Shown here in pieces: positions 1-6,745 of a stretch of 12,691 bases of DNA. The stretch is from the NCBI GenBank assembly GCA_000403945.1, contig APFI01000065.1, forward strand, positions 1 through 12,691, given 5' to 3'. Made by a program: the position numbers and the translations under genes. Under the pieces are notes generated by a model, which was not told the DNA's origin, did no database searches, and was given only the letters and a program-made list of their open reading frames with translations. The stretch comes from Desulfovibrio sp. Dsv1. GTDB lineage: Bacteria > Desulfobacterota > Desulfovibrionia > Desulfovibrionales > Desulfovibrionaceae. Every line of letters begins with the position of its first letter. Within the stretch, counting starts at the first letter, position 1.

Positions 1-61
1 TTGTTCATTTGGCATTTTCCATGATTTTACTCGGAAGAGTCATCAGGGAATCATGAAATGA

Positions 62-307
62 ATTCTAGGCAAGCATTTCATCCTGTTCAGCCGTCGCAAC
101 TACTTCATACCGTTCATGCTGGACTATATCCGCAAGCGCGGCACCCGGCTGGACAGCCATATTTTCCCGGCGACCGCCACCACGAGACGCCCCGCCGCGC
201 AAAATTACTCTTTGGACGTGGACCGGGTGCTCACGGTCCTACGCGAGGCCGCCGACGGCCCGGAGCACGGCTTCACTTCAACTGACTGGAACGCATCATC
301 AGCTTGA
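62..307 (+). pseudogene. Coding remnant, unidentified (3' fragment without start)
   Basis: The frame read from the codon at 62 is open to a stop at 305-307. From about 77 to 270 its codons end mostly in G or C, as in the real genes of this window, while bases 1-60 are AT-rich and closed by stops. The translation includes the stretches SRRNYFIPFMLDYIRKRG and TTRRPAAQNYSLD, which look like protein, but I do not recognise the family. The first in-frame ATG (116) has no Shine-Dalgarno sequence and lies inside the coding-like stretch. The last 35 bases run antisense into the end of the activase gene, which suggests that the original stop was lost. I infer a truncated gene whose 5' part was deleted. 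It could instead be a chance frame. Confidence 0.35.
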
Positions 308-3300
308 TCCGGTTGATTTGGTTCACTTCGCTGGCACCAGAATCATAGTCCAAGGCGATAATGTTGGCTCCCGGGTAACGCCGCTTCAATTCCTTGAGCA
401 GCCCCTTGCCCGTAATGTGATTGGGAAGGCAGCCGAAGGGCTGCATGCAGAGGATATTGTTGACCCCATCCTCCAGCATCCTGACCATTTCAGCAGCCAG
501 CAACCAGCCTTCGCCGGTCTGGTGTCCCAAGGAAATCAGATCTTTCGTTTTCTTTCGCAATTCGTGAAAGCGTATGGGCGTGTTGAAGCGCTTGCTGTGC
601 CCGAAGCAGAAACGCATGCCCAGGCGCGTAAATTCCAGAAAGGCGATGCCGGCCGCAGCCGCGCGGGAATCCTTTTTCTTGCCCGCGAGATGTTCGTAAT
701 TGAAGATGTGGTCATAGAAATTATAGAGGAGAAAATCCATCAACCCCGTGACCACAGCCTCGCCACCCTCCTCTTCCACAATCCTGGCGGCATTATTGTT
801 GGCGTCCGGATGGTATTTGAGGAGCACCTCGCCCACCAGGCCCACGCGAGGCTTGCGTTTCTCGCTGAGCAGGGGTAGGCGGTCGAAATCCCGGATCATG
901 GACAGCATGTTCAGCTCAAAACGCGGAATGCTGCCGGAAACGATGCTTTTTTTCGCTTTTTCCACCCAAAGCGCAGCCAAGGCATCCGCGCTTCCCGCTT
1001 CCCTTTCATAGGGTCGCACCCGGTGGATCATGCGCAGCAGCGCGTCGCCGTAGTGCCCGGCCATGATCATCCGGCGCAGCATCTTGCCCGTCAGACTGAT
1101 GCCCGGCGCGCCATCCTGAATGCTGGTAGAGAAGGAAACAATGGGCACCCGCTCCAGACCCGCGTCCAGCAGGGCCTTGCGCAAGAGACTGATGTAATTG
1201 GTAGCCCGGCAGCCCCCGCCGGTCTGGGAGATGACCAGGGCGACCTTCTCCGGATCGTACACGCCGCTCTTGAGCGCTTCCAGCAGCTGCCCCACGACCA
1301 CGATAGCCGGAAAGCAGGCGTCATTGTTCACATGGCGTAGTCCCAGTTCAACGGCCGTACGACTTACGCTGGGCAGGAGCACGGCCCGGTAGCCTTCCGA
1401 AGCGAACACTTCTTCCGTGAACTGAAAATGCAGCGGGGACATCTGCGGAACCAGCAGGGTATGCGTTTCGCGCATGTCCCTGGTGAAGGCAGGAGGCGGC
1501 CCGTCCGGGATGACGGCGCTGTGGGTCATCTGTTCCCGGCGTTCGCGCATGGCCGCCTGCAGGGAGCGGATGCGGATGCGTGCAGGGCCGAGGTTGGCGC
1601 CCTCGTCAATCTTGATCTGGGCGTAGAGCCGTCCCCGCAGGGTGACAATTTCCTCCAGCTGATCCGAAGTAATGGCATCCAAGCCGCAGCCGAAGGAAAT
1701 CAGCTGCAGCACCGCCAGATTGTCCACTGTGGCCGCATAGGCTCCGGCCCGGTACAGGCGCGAATGGTAGGCCCACTGGTCCACCACCCGCAACGGGCCG
1801 GGATCAGGCATCAGATGCGCCACAGAATCCTCGGTCAGCACGGCCAAGCCGCAGGAGGTCACCAGATCGGGCACGCCGTGGTGCACCTCCGGGTCAGTAT
1901 GGTAGGGATGCCCGGACAGGACGATGCCCATCTTGCCCTTGGCGGCCAGTTCCGCCAAGGCGGCTTCGCCCGCGTTGCGCATATTCTGGTGGAACGTATC
2001 CATCTCCGCAAGACCGGCGCGCACGGCTTCTTCCAGTTCGGCCCGGGGAATTTTCGAAAAAAAGGGGATGTCGCCCAGCCGCTTGGCGAGCATGCTTCTG
2101 TCCAGGGGCAGGAACTGATGGATGAAGGTTATGCCGCGCTCCTCAATGGCGCTGATATTGCGCGCCAGAAGCTCAGGGTAGCCGATGACCACCGGGCAGT
2201 TGAACGTGCCGGCAGTGGCCCCGGCACTTTGCTGCTCGTTTGGCAGACAGGGGAAAAAGATGGTCCTGACGCCCCGCTCCACCAGGTCAAGCACATGCCC
2301 GTGTGCGAGCTTGGCCGGATAGCAGACGGTCTGCGAAGGGATGGTGTCGTAGCCCCTGTAATACAGTTCCTTGGACGAGGGCGAGGACAGGACCACGCGG
2401 AAACCCAGGCGGGTAAACAGGGTGAACCAGAGCGGATAATTCTCGAAGATGTTCAGCGCGCGTGGAATGCCCAGAATGCCGCGCCGGGCCGCGCTCTCCT
2501 CCAGTGGCGTATAGGGTTCGAACAGACGCTTGTATTTGTAGGCATAGAGATTGATGCAATGCCGTGGTTCCGCTTCGGCGCCGCGTTCGCAGCGGTTGCC
2601 GGAAATGAAACGACGTTTGTCCGCGAATGTAGTGATAGTCAGCAGGCAGGCGTTGGTGCAGCGGCGGCAACGGGTGGTGGCCGTACGCGCTGAAAAGGTC
2701 CGGACTTCTTCCGGGCCGAGCAGACCGGTTTTTTCGTTCAGCGGGCCGCGCTTGCGGGCGATCAGCGCCGCGCCGAAGGCACCCATCAGCCCGGAAATGC
2801 CGGGCCGCATGACCGGACGGCCCAGCTCCAGCTCCAGAGCCCGTAGCAGAGCGTCATTGGCGAACGCGCCGCCCTGGGCGACAATGTATTCGCCCAGTTC
2901 CGCCAGATTGGAAATCTTCATCACCTTGAAGCAGGCGTTACGCACCACGGCATAGGAAAGACCGGCGGCGATGTCGCCCACATCCGCCCCTTCCTTCTGG
3001 GCCTGCTTGACCTTGGAATTCATGAACACGGTGCAGCGGGTGCCGAGATCCACGGGCGAAGCGGCGCGCAGCGCGTGGTCCACAAAATCCGCCAGCGGCA
3101 TGTTCAGCGATTCCGCGAAATTTTCGATAAAGGAACCGCAGCCAGCGGAACATGCCTCGTTGAGGTTGATCCTGTCGATGACGCCGTTGCGGATGCGCAT
3201 GCACTTGATGTCCTGCCCGCCGATGTCCAGGATGAACGAGACGCGCGGCTCGAAAAACCTGGCCGCCGTGAAATGCGCCACAGTTTCCACTTCATCCACG

Positions 3301-4484
3301 TCCAGGTGCAGCGCCGCCGCCAGCAGGGCGCTGCCGTAGCCGGTGGCTGCGGCCGCCCTGATGGTGAGACCGGGGCGCTTCTGGGCGTAAATATCCCTGA
3401 GGACGCCGAGGGCCGCCGTGAGGGGATCTCCCTTGTTGGAATCGTAAAAGGAATAGAGCAGGTTGCCGTCGGCATCCAGCAGCGCGGCCTTGATGGTGGT
3501 GGAACCGCAGTCAAAACCCAGCCAAGCGTCGCCCTCGGCCGTGGCCAGATCCCGCCGGACCGCGCGGCTGCCGGAATGACGGGCGGCGAAGGCCTCGCGC
3601 TCCTCGCGGGAGGCGAACAGGGGCGGCAGCCTGCCGTAGGTCTGCGCCGCGCCGTGTTCTTCCAGCACGGTCAGGCAATCCGCGAACGAAAAGGTTTGCG
3701 GGCTCATGTCCATGGCGTGATAGGCCGCGCCCAGCGCCACGAAGAAATGCCCGTCCTCCGGGAAAATCGCTTCGCGCATCTCCCTGAGCGTGGCCGTGAA
3801 GCGCTCGCGCAGGGAGGGCAGAAAGGACAACGGGCCGCCGAGAAAAACGATCTTGCCTTTGATGGCCCTGCCGCGCGCCAGGCCGCTGATGGTCTGATTG
3901 ACCACAGCCTGCATGATAGAGGCGGCAATGTCCTCACGCGCGCAGCCTTCGTTGAGCAGGGGCAGAATGTCGGTTTTGGCGAAAACCCCGCAACGCGACG
4001 CAATGGGATAAATGGTGGCGTGGCCTTGAGCCAGCCGGTCCAACCCGGCGGCGTCCGTACCGATAAAAGCCGCCATCTGGTCGATGAAGGCTCCAGTGCC
4101 CCCGGCGCAGGTTTCATTCATGCGCTGGTCAAGACCGCCGTTCAAAAAGGTCAGCTTGGCGTCTTCGCCGCCCAGTTCGATGACCACGTCAGCGTCGGGA
4201 AGCCTCTTTCTGATGGCCAGATTGGAGGCCAGCACTTCCTGAATGAAGGGCAGACCCAGCTCGCCAGCCAGAGAAATGCCTCCGGAACCCGTGACGCTCA
4301 TGCGGCAGGCCGCGCCATATGCGAAGTCCGCGATCTCGCGCAACAGGCACGCCGTGCTCTGCCGGACTTCGGAATAATGCCGCGAATACGTGCTGAACAG
4401 CATTTTTCCCGTGGCGTCCAGCACGACCGCTTTCACGGTGATGGATCCGATGTCAAGGCCGATATAATATGCGGGAGGCTGCAT
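273..4484 (-). CDS. Giant 2-hydroxyacyl-CoA dehydratase activase-related protein (two activase domains + DUF2229 + D-like domain)
   Basis: This 1403-residue protein belongs to the acyl-CoA dehydratase activase-related family (YjiL/HgdC-like). Family knowledge: activases use ATP and a [4Fe-4S] cluster held between two subunits to inject an electron into 2-hydroxyacyl-CoA dehydratases or benzoyl-CoA reductases. Domain 1 (about 6-260) has the phosphate loop DIGSITVK, ELGGEDAK (103-110), NETCAGGTGAF with Cys126, and SRCGVFAKTD with Cys165; these match the two cluster-ligand cysteines of HgdC. Domain 2 (about 321-577) repeats the plan with DCGSTTIK, DIGGQDIK, Cys445/Cys449 and Cys484. A cysteine cluster follows (C606, C609, C613, C632), then a DUF2229-like region to about 900. 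The C-terminal third resembles the dehydratase D component (GGGCRATNY near 1090, QPFGCLPNH near 1349). ATG 4484 is preceded by an in-frame stop and has only a weak ribosome site. No dehydratase gene is in the window, so the partner and substrate are unknown. Confidence 0.9.
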   Translation of the reverse strand: MQPPAYYIGLDIGSITVKAVVLDATGKMLFSTYSRHYSEVRQSTACLLREIADFAYGAACRMSVTGSGGISLAGELGLPFIQEVLASNLAIRKRLPDADVVIELGGEDAKLTFLNGGLDQRMNETCAGGTGAFIDQMAAFIGTDAAGLDRLAQGHATIYPIASRCGVFAKTDILPLLNEGCAREDIAASIMQAVVNQTISGLARGRAIKGKIVFLGGPLSFLPSLRERFTATLREMREAIFPEDGHFFVALGAAYHAMDMSPQTFSFADCLTVLEEHGAAQTYGRLPPLFASREEREAFAARHSGSRAVRRDLATAEGDAWLGFDCGSTTIKAALLDADGNLLYSFYDSNKGDPLTAALGVLRDIYAQKRPGLTIRAAAATGYGSALLAAALHLDVDEVETVAHFTAARFFEPRVSFILDIGGQDIKCMRIRNGVIDRINLNEACSAGCGSFIENFAESLNMPLADFVDHALRAASPVDLGTRCTVFMNSKVKQAQKEGADVGDIAAGLSYAVVRNACFKVMKISNLAELGEYIVAQGGAFANDALLRALELELGRPVMRPGISGLMGAFGAALIARKRGPLNEKTGLLGPEEVRTFSARTATTRCRRCTNACLLTITTFADKRRFISGNRCERGAEAEPRHCINLYAYKYKRLFEPYTPLEESAARRGILGIPRALNIFENYPLWFTLFTRLGFRVVLSSPSSKELYYRGYDTIPSQTVCYPAKLAHGHVLDLVERGVRTIFFPCLPNEQQSAGATAGTFNCPVVIGYPELLARNISAIEERGITFIHQFLPLDRSMLAKRLGDIPFFSKIPRAELEEAVRAGLAEMDTFHQNMRNAGEAALAELAAKGKMGIVLSGHPYHTDPEVHHGVPDLVTSCGLAVLTEDSVAHLMPDPGPLRVVDQWAYHSRLYRAGAYAATVDNLAVLQLISFGCGLDAITSDQLEEIVTLRGRLYAQIKIDEGANLGPARIRIRSLQAAMRERREQMTHSAVIPDGPPPAFTRDMRETHTLLVPQMSPLHFQFTEEVFASEGYRAVLLPSVSRTAVELGLRHVNNDACFPAIVVVGQLLEALKSGVYDPEKVALVISQTGGGCRATNYISLLRKALLDAGLERVPIVSFSTSIQDGAPGISLTGKMLRRMIMAGHYGDALLRMIHRVRPYEREAGSADALAALWVEKAKKSIVSGSIPRFELNMLSMIRDFDRLPLLSEKRKPRVGLVGEVLLKYHPDANNNAARIVEEEGGEAVVTGLMDFLLYNFYDHIFNYEHLAGKKKDSRAAAAGIAFLEFTRLGMRFCFGHSKRFNTPIRFHELRKKTKDLISLGHQTGEGWLLAAEMVRMLEDGVNNILCMQPFGCLPNHITGKGLLKELKRRYPGANIIALDYDSGASEVNQINRIKLMMRSSQLK

Positions 4485-4851
4485 GAAAGACTTAGCCTGC
4501 CATTTTTACGTCACACAGTTACAACATGCGTACGTTGGAAAGTATGATATCAGTCAATATCCGGCAAAATATAAAGGAGCGCTCACGAGAAAAGAACATA
4601 CACGGCGGTTGGCGGAAGAACGCTCCCTAGGCAAAGCTTTCGAAATTCCGCCGGAAGCCCGACAGCAGAGGGCAAGGGCGTTCAAAACTGGCCATTGAAA
4701 AACAGATAGACGGAGCAAAACACTGCGTTCGTGCGTGAATCCGCCGCAACAGGCATCATGTTGCGGATCTGAAGAATGACAGAGAAGCGTCGTGGCCTTG
4801 GACAAATTCTTTCATGATCCGCGCGGCATATTCCCTCCAGCTCCGACCCCG
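4485..4851. other. Intergenic region without a convincing gene
   Basis: About 370 bp separate the activase start from the methyltransferase stop, both on the minus strand. The part nearest the activase (about 4500-4580) is AT-rich and should carry its promoter. A weak minus-strand candidate is TTGCCG, 17 bp, TACTTT, but I would not call it. Short open frames on both strands (for example 4483-4698 plus and 4554-4805 minus) lack coding-like codon use and look spurious. A perfect 8-bp inverted repeat lies at 4744-4766. Nothing resembling tRNA, a riboswitch or a mobile element was seen. Confidence 0.5.
4744..4766. repeat. 8-bp perfect inverted repeat (hairpin)
   Basis: The arms CCGCAACA (4744-4751) and TGTTGCGG (4759-4766) pair perfectly around a 7-nt loop. 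It lies about 85 bp past the methyltransferase stop in the direction of that gene. A T-run follows on neither strand, so it is not a standard intrinsic terminator. It may be a 3'-end stabilising hairpin or a Rho-type 3' boundary, or it may have no function. Confidence 0.45.
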
Positions 4852-5619
4852 CTACTGTCCCCGGATCCAGTAGGTCTCGAAGCCGTCCTCCAGCCAGCCG
4901 TCCTCCACATTGCTGAAGCCCGCCTGCTTGAAAAGCTGGCGGTATTCGTCGCGGGTGCGCCGCCAGCCCCAGAACTGCTGCCGCCGGATACCCAGGTAAT
5001 GCAGGACGCCGCGGATGACAATCTTGATGGCGTTGACGAAGCTGCCGATAAAGGAATCCTCTTCCAGCAACGAGGCGGACAGACAGACCAGTTCGCCGCC
5101 AGGCGCGAGCTGGGCGCGCAATTCCTCCAGCATATGGATGAGTTCACGGCTGGGAATACCGTAGTCCACGGCGGAAAGATAGATCATGTCGTACTGCACG
5201 TCCGACGGCAGGCAGGCGGGCGGCAGGCCGATGTAAATGCGGTCGGCGGGGATGTGCCGCCTGAGCCACTTCATGCCCACAGTGCTGGGTTCGTTGACGT
5301 GCAGCTCCAGCTCGGGCATTTCCTCCAGAAGCAGCTTTTCCATATAGCCCACGCCGCTGCCGATGGAAAGCACGCGCCCCGGCCCCTCGCGGACAGGCTC
5401 CTGAGCCAGGCGGGCGCGCAGTTGTCCGGCCAGCCAGCGGGCGTCCTTGCGCTTGTTGGCGCGCCAGGTCGAGGGCAGATCGTCCCAGTCCTTGTAGCGG
5501 CGGAACAATTCCTCGTAAAATGTAGCGTAAAACTTGGGCTCCGCCAGATGGAAAAAAGAAATGTGCGAGAATGCCGTGAACGGTATTCCCTGCCAGCTTT
5601 CCTGATAAAAACGCCGCAC
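4852..5619 (-). CDS. Class I SAM-dependent methyltransferase
   Basis: With the GTG start at 5619 the product is 255 residues. The sequence upstream of the start, GGGAGG followed by 7 bases, is a strong Shine-Dalgarno site and fixes the start. The open frame extends further upstream, but there it only shadows the regulator gene. The Rossmann core begins with the glycine-rich motif I VLSIGSGVGYMEK (about 83-95), and an acidic residue ends the second strand (LHVNEP, Glu110). YDMIYLSAVDYG (about 123-134) and LAPGGELVCLSAS (about 151-163) match the post-I to motif III strands of class I methyltransferases. A hydrophobic patch at about 170-190 and an aromatic/basic stretch (QQFWGWRR) may form a lid or membrane contact. 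The substrate cannot be read from the sequence. A dedicated promoter and an upstream terminator suggest a single-gene transcript. Confidence 0.82.
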   Translation of the reverse strand: MRRFYQESWQGIPFTAFSHISFFHLAEPKFYATFYEELFRRYKDWDDLPSTWRANKRKDARWLAGQLRARLAQEPVREGPGRVLSIGSGVGYMEKLLLEEMPELELHVNEPSTVGMKWLRRHIPADRIYIGLPPACLPSDVQYDMIYLSAVDYGIPSRELIHMLEELRAQLAPGGELVCLSASLLEEDSFIGSFVNAIKIVIRGVLHYLGIRRQQFWGWRRTRDEYRQLFKQAGFSNVEDGWLEDGFETYWIRGQ

Positions 5620-5691
5620 TCTTGCGCCTCCCGGATCAGAAGGACAAATCTGCGGAAGGCATGCGCTCCCGACTGTTACCCCACATAGAGC

Positions 5692-5720
5692 AGTATAGCC
5701 CAAGCTTTGTCCGGACGCAA
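5692..5720 (-). promoter_or_regulatory. Sigma70-type promoter of the methyltransferase gene
   Basis: On the minus strand TTGCGT (plus 5715-5720) is followed after exactly 17 bp by TATACT (plus 5692-5697), a 5/6 match to the -10 consensus with a 3/6 -35. Transcription would start near 5685, leaving a leader of about 65 nt before the GTG at 5619. It sits just after the terminator of the regulator gene, as expected for an independent unit. Confidence 0.55.
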
Positions 5721-5727
5721 TGTCTCC

Positions 5728-5751
5728 GAAAAAAAGCCGTTTTTGACGGCT
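5728..5751 (-). terminator. Intrinsic terminator after the Crp-family regulator gene
   Basis: Read on the minus strand, AGCCGT and ACGGCT form a 6-bp stem around the loop CAAAA, followed directly by a run of Ts (the plus strand has seven As at 5729-5735). It lies about 107 bp past the regulator stop and before the methyltransferase promoter, so it cleanly separates the two minus-strand genes. Confidence 0.72.
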
Positions 5752-5768
5752 AATTGCGGCATGACGCA

Positions 5769-5799
5769 AGCCGCCGCATCTCACCCTGCTGCGGCGGCT
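5769..5799. repeat. 10-bp perfect inverted repeat in the 3' region of the regulator gene
   Basis: The arms AGCCGCCGCA (5769-5778) and TGCGGCGGCT (5790-5799) pair perfectly around an 11-nt loop. It lies between the regulator stop codon and its T-tailed terminator. No T-run follows on either strand, so it is probably a stabilising 3' UTR hairpin or a backup termination aid. The same AGCCG core recurs in the terminator stem. Confidence 0.55.
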
Positions 5800-5857
5800 G
5801 TGAAAGGGAAAATGCAGCGCCGCTTTTGAAATGGCACAACTGCCAAAGCAAAAGGCT

Positions 5858-6535
5858 TCAGCAGGACCTGCCTTGGTTGTGCTCTTCCTGCGCCAGGGCA
5901 CGCAGGGCTTCCATATCCAGAATCTCCAGCTTGCTCTTGGTGAAGTGGCCAATGACGCCACACTCACGCAAAAGGCGCACACAGCGGGCTGTCGTGGTCT
6001 GGTGCAGGCCCAGCATGTCAGACACGTCGCTCTGGCTCATGGTCAGTTCGTCTTTGCCGCTTTCGGCTAGATGAAGCAAAAAACCACAAAGCCGGTTCAG
6101 CGATGAACGCTTCCTGCTGCTTGACATTTTGAAAAAGAAAATCCCGCTCTTACGCGCCAGTGAGCAAAGTAGGTTGGAGATCAGTTTCGGGTAGGTGCTG
6201 ATGAAGCATTCATCCTGCAACAGCCCCACATTGAACCTCCAGGCATGTACAACCTCAAGCATAGTGAAATTGACGACATAGTGGGGGACGATCAGATCCG
6301 GTATTTCGTTGAACAGGCAACCGCGCCCAAGAATGAGCGCCCCCAGCTCTTTTTCGCCTCGGCCCATGAACCCCAGGCGCACCTTGCCCTTTTCGATATA
6401 GTAAAAGCCGCCGCCACTGAGCAATACTGAAGATTTGGCCAACGTACACCGGGTGGCCAGGTGGAGCACCTCGCGCCAAGGCAGGTTGACGTCCTTCAGA
6501 TAAAATTCGCTCCCTTTGACAGCCTTGCTTGGCAT
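5858..6535 (-). CDS. Crp/Fnr-family transcriptional regulator
   Basis: A 225-residue protein, the usual size for the family. The N-terminal half reads as a cyclic-nucleotide-binding-type beta-roll (GGGFYYIEKGKVRLGF, about 41-56; the glycine-containing GCLFNEIP, about 72-79). A long dimerisation helix follows at about 110-135. The C-terminal winged helix-turn-helix (about 164-207) contains LTMSQSDVSDMLGLHQTTTARCVRLL, which matches HTH_Crp, then the wing and ILDMEAL. There is no N-terminal cysteine cluster like that of FNR and the cAMP-contact residues are not obvious, so it may bind another small molecule, as CprK does; this is inference. The start ATG has AAGGGG six bases upstream. The gene is divergent from the permease-to-porin operon, and a palindrome in the shared upstream region is its likely operator. 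Autoregulation is plausible. Confidence 0.88.
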   Translation of the reverse strand: MPSKAVKGSEFYLKDVNLPWREVLHLATRCTLAKSSVLLSGGGFYYIEKGKVRLGFMGRGEKELGALILGRGCLFNEIPDLIVPHYVVNFTMLEVVHAWRFNVGLLQDECFISTYPKLISNLLCSLARKSGIFFFKMSSSRKRSSLNRLCGFLLHLAESGKDELTMSQSDVSDMLGLHQTTTARCVRLLRECGVIGHFTKSKLEILDMEALRALAQEEHNQGRSC

Positions 6536-6600
6536 AAGCAGCCCCTTCTTTGCATCTCACTGCCTTCCCATAGCACATATGCCGCAACGACACACAAAAT

Positions 6601-6620
6601 TTTTGCAAATTTTTGTAAAA
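6601..6620. promoter_or_regulatory. Candidate operator: 20-bp near-palindrome in the divergent promoter region
   Basis: TTTTGCAAA-TT-TTTGTAAAA matches its own reverse complement at 16 of 20 positions. Read as TTGCA-N6-TGTAA it has the half-site spacing of Crp-family sites (TGTGA-N6-TCACA in E. coli). It lies between the divergent Crp-like regulator and the permease gene. A perfect minus-strand -10 hexamer TATAAT (plus 6620-6625) touches its edge, so binding there would be expected to block or alter transcription towards the regulator. Assigning it to the neighbouring regulator is inference. Confidence 0.55.
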
Positions 6621-6625
6621 TTATA
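6620..6625 (-). promoter_or_regulatory. Possible -10 element for the regulator gene
   Basis: The minus strand reads TATAAT, a 6/6 match to the -10 consensus, but no good -35 lies 16-18 bp upstream; TTGAGA lies 20 bp away. The start point would fall near 6613, inside the palindrome, which fits negative autoregulation. The leader to the regulator ATG would be about 78 nt. AT-rich DNA makes a chance match quite possible. Confidence 0.3.
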
Positions 6626-6745
6626 GCAAGAGCTAAAGATTTTTTTCTCAAGCTCGGTTATTGCAGGCATACATTCAAAAAACCCTTGCTGTCAGCCGAA
6701 TTTCATCCACTGAAAAAGACGATATACCAGCAAAAAGGAGAGGTT

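Noticed and set aside
1428..2693. 421-codon open frame on the plus strand opposite the activase gene
   Set aside because: Same reason: a shadow of GC-rich coding sequence with no motif or ribosome site.
3075..4547. 490-codon open frame on the plus strand opposite the activase gene
   Set aside because: Antisense shadow of a GC-rich gene; the minus strand carries clear activase motifs over the same bases and this frame shows no recognisable domain.
4483..4698. 71-codon plus-strand frame with GGGAGG upstream
   Set aside because: The apparent ribosome site is antisense to activase codons, the composition is not coding-like, and no family was recognised.
4744..4766. Hairpin as an intrinsic terminator of the methyltransferase gene
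   Set aside because: The stem is perfect but there is no T-run on either strand, so it is listed only as an inverted repeat.
5620..5982. N-terminal extension of the methyltransferase frame to an ATG at 5982
   Set aside because: It would cross a terminator and a promoter and overlap the regulator gene out of frame; the GTG at 5619 has a strong Shine-Dalgarno site and starts the conserved part.
6461..6745. 95-codon N-terminal extension of the permease
   Set aside because: Runs through antisense regulator sequence and AT-rich promoter DNA; ATG 6746 has AAGGAGAGG and begins the natural protein.
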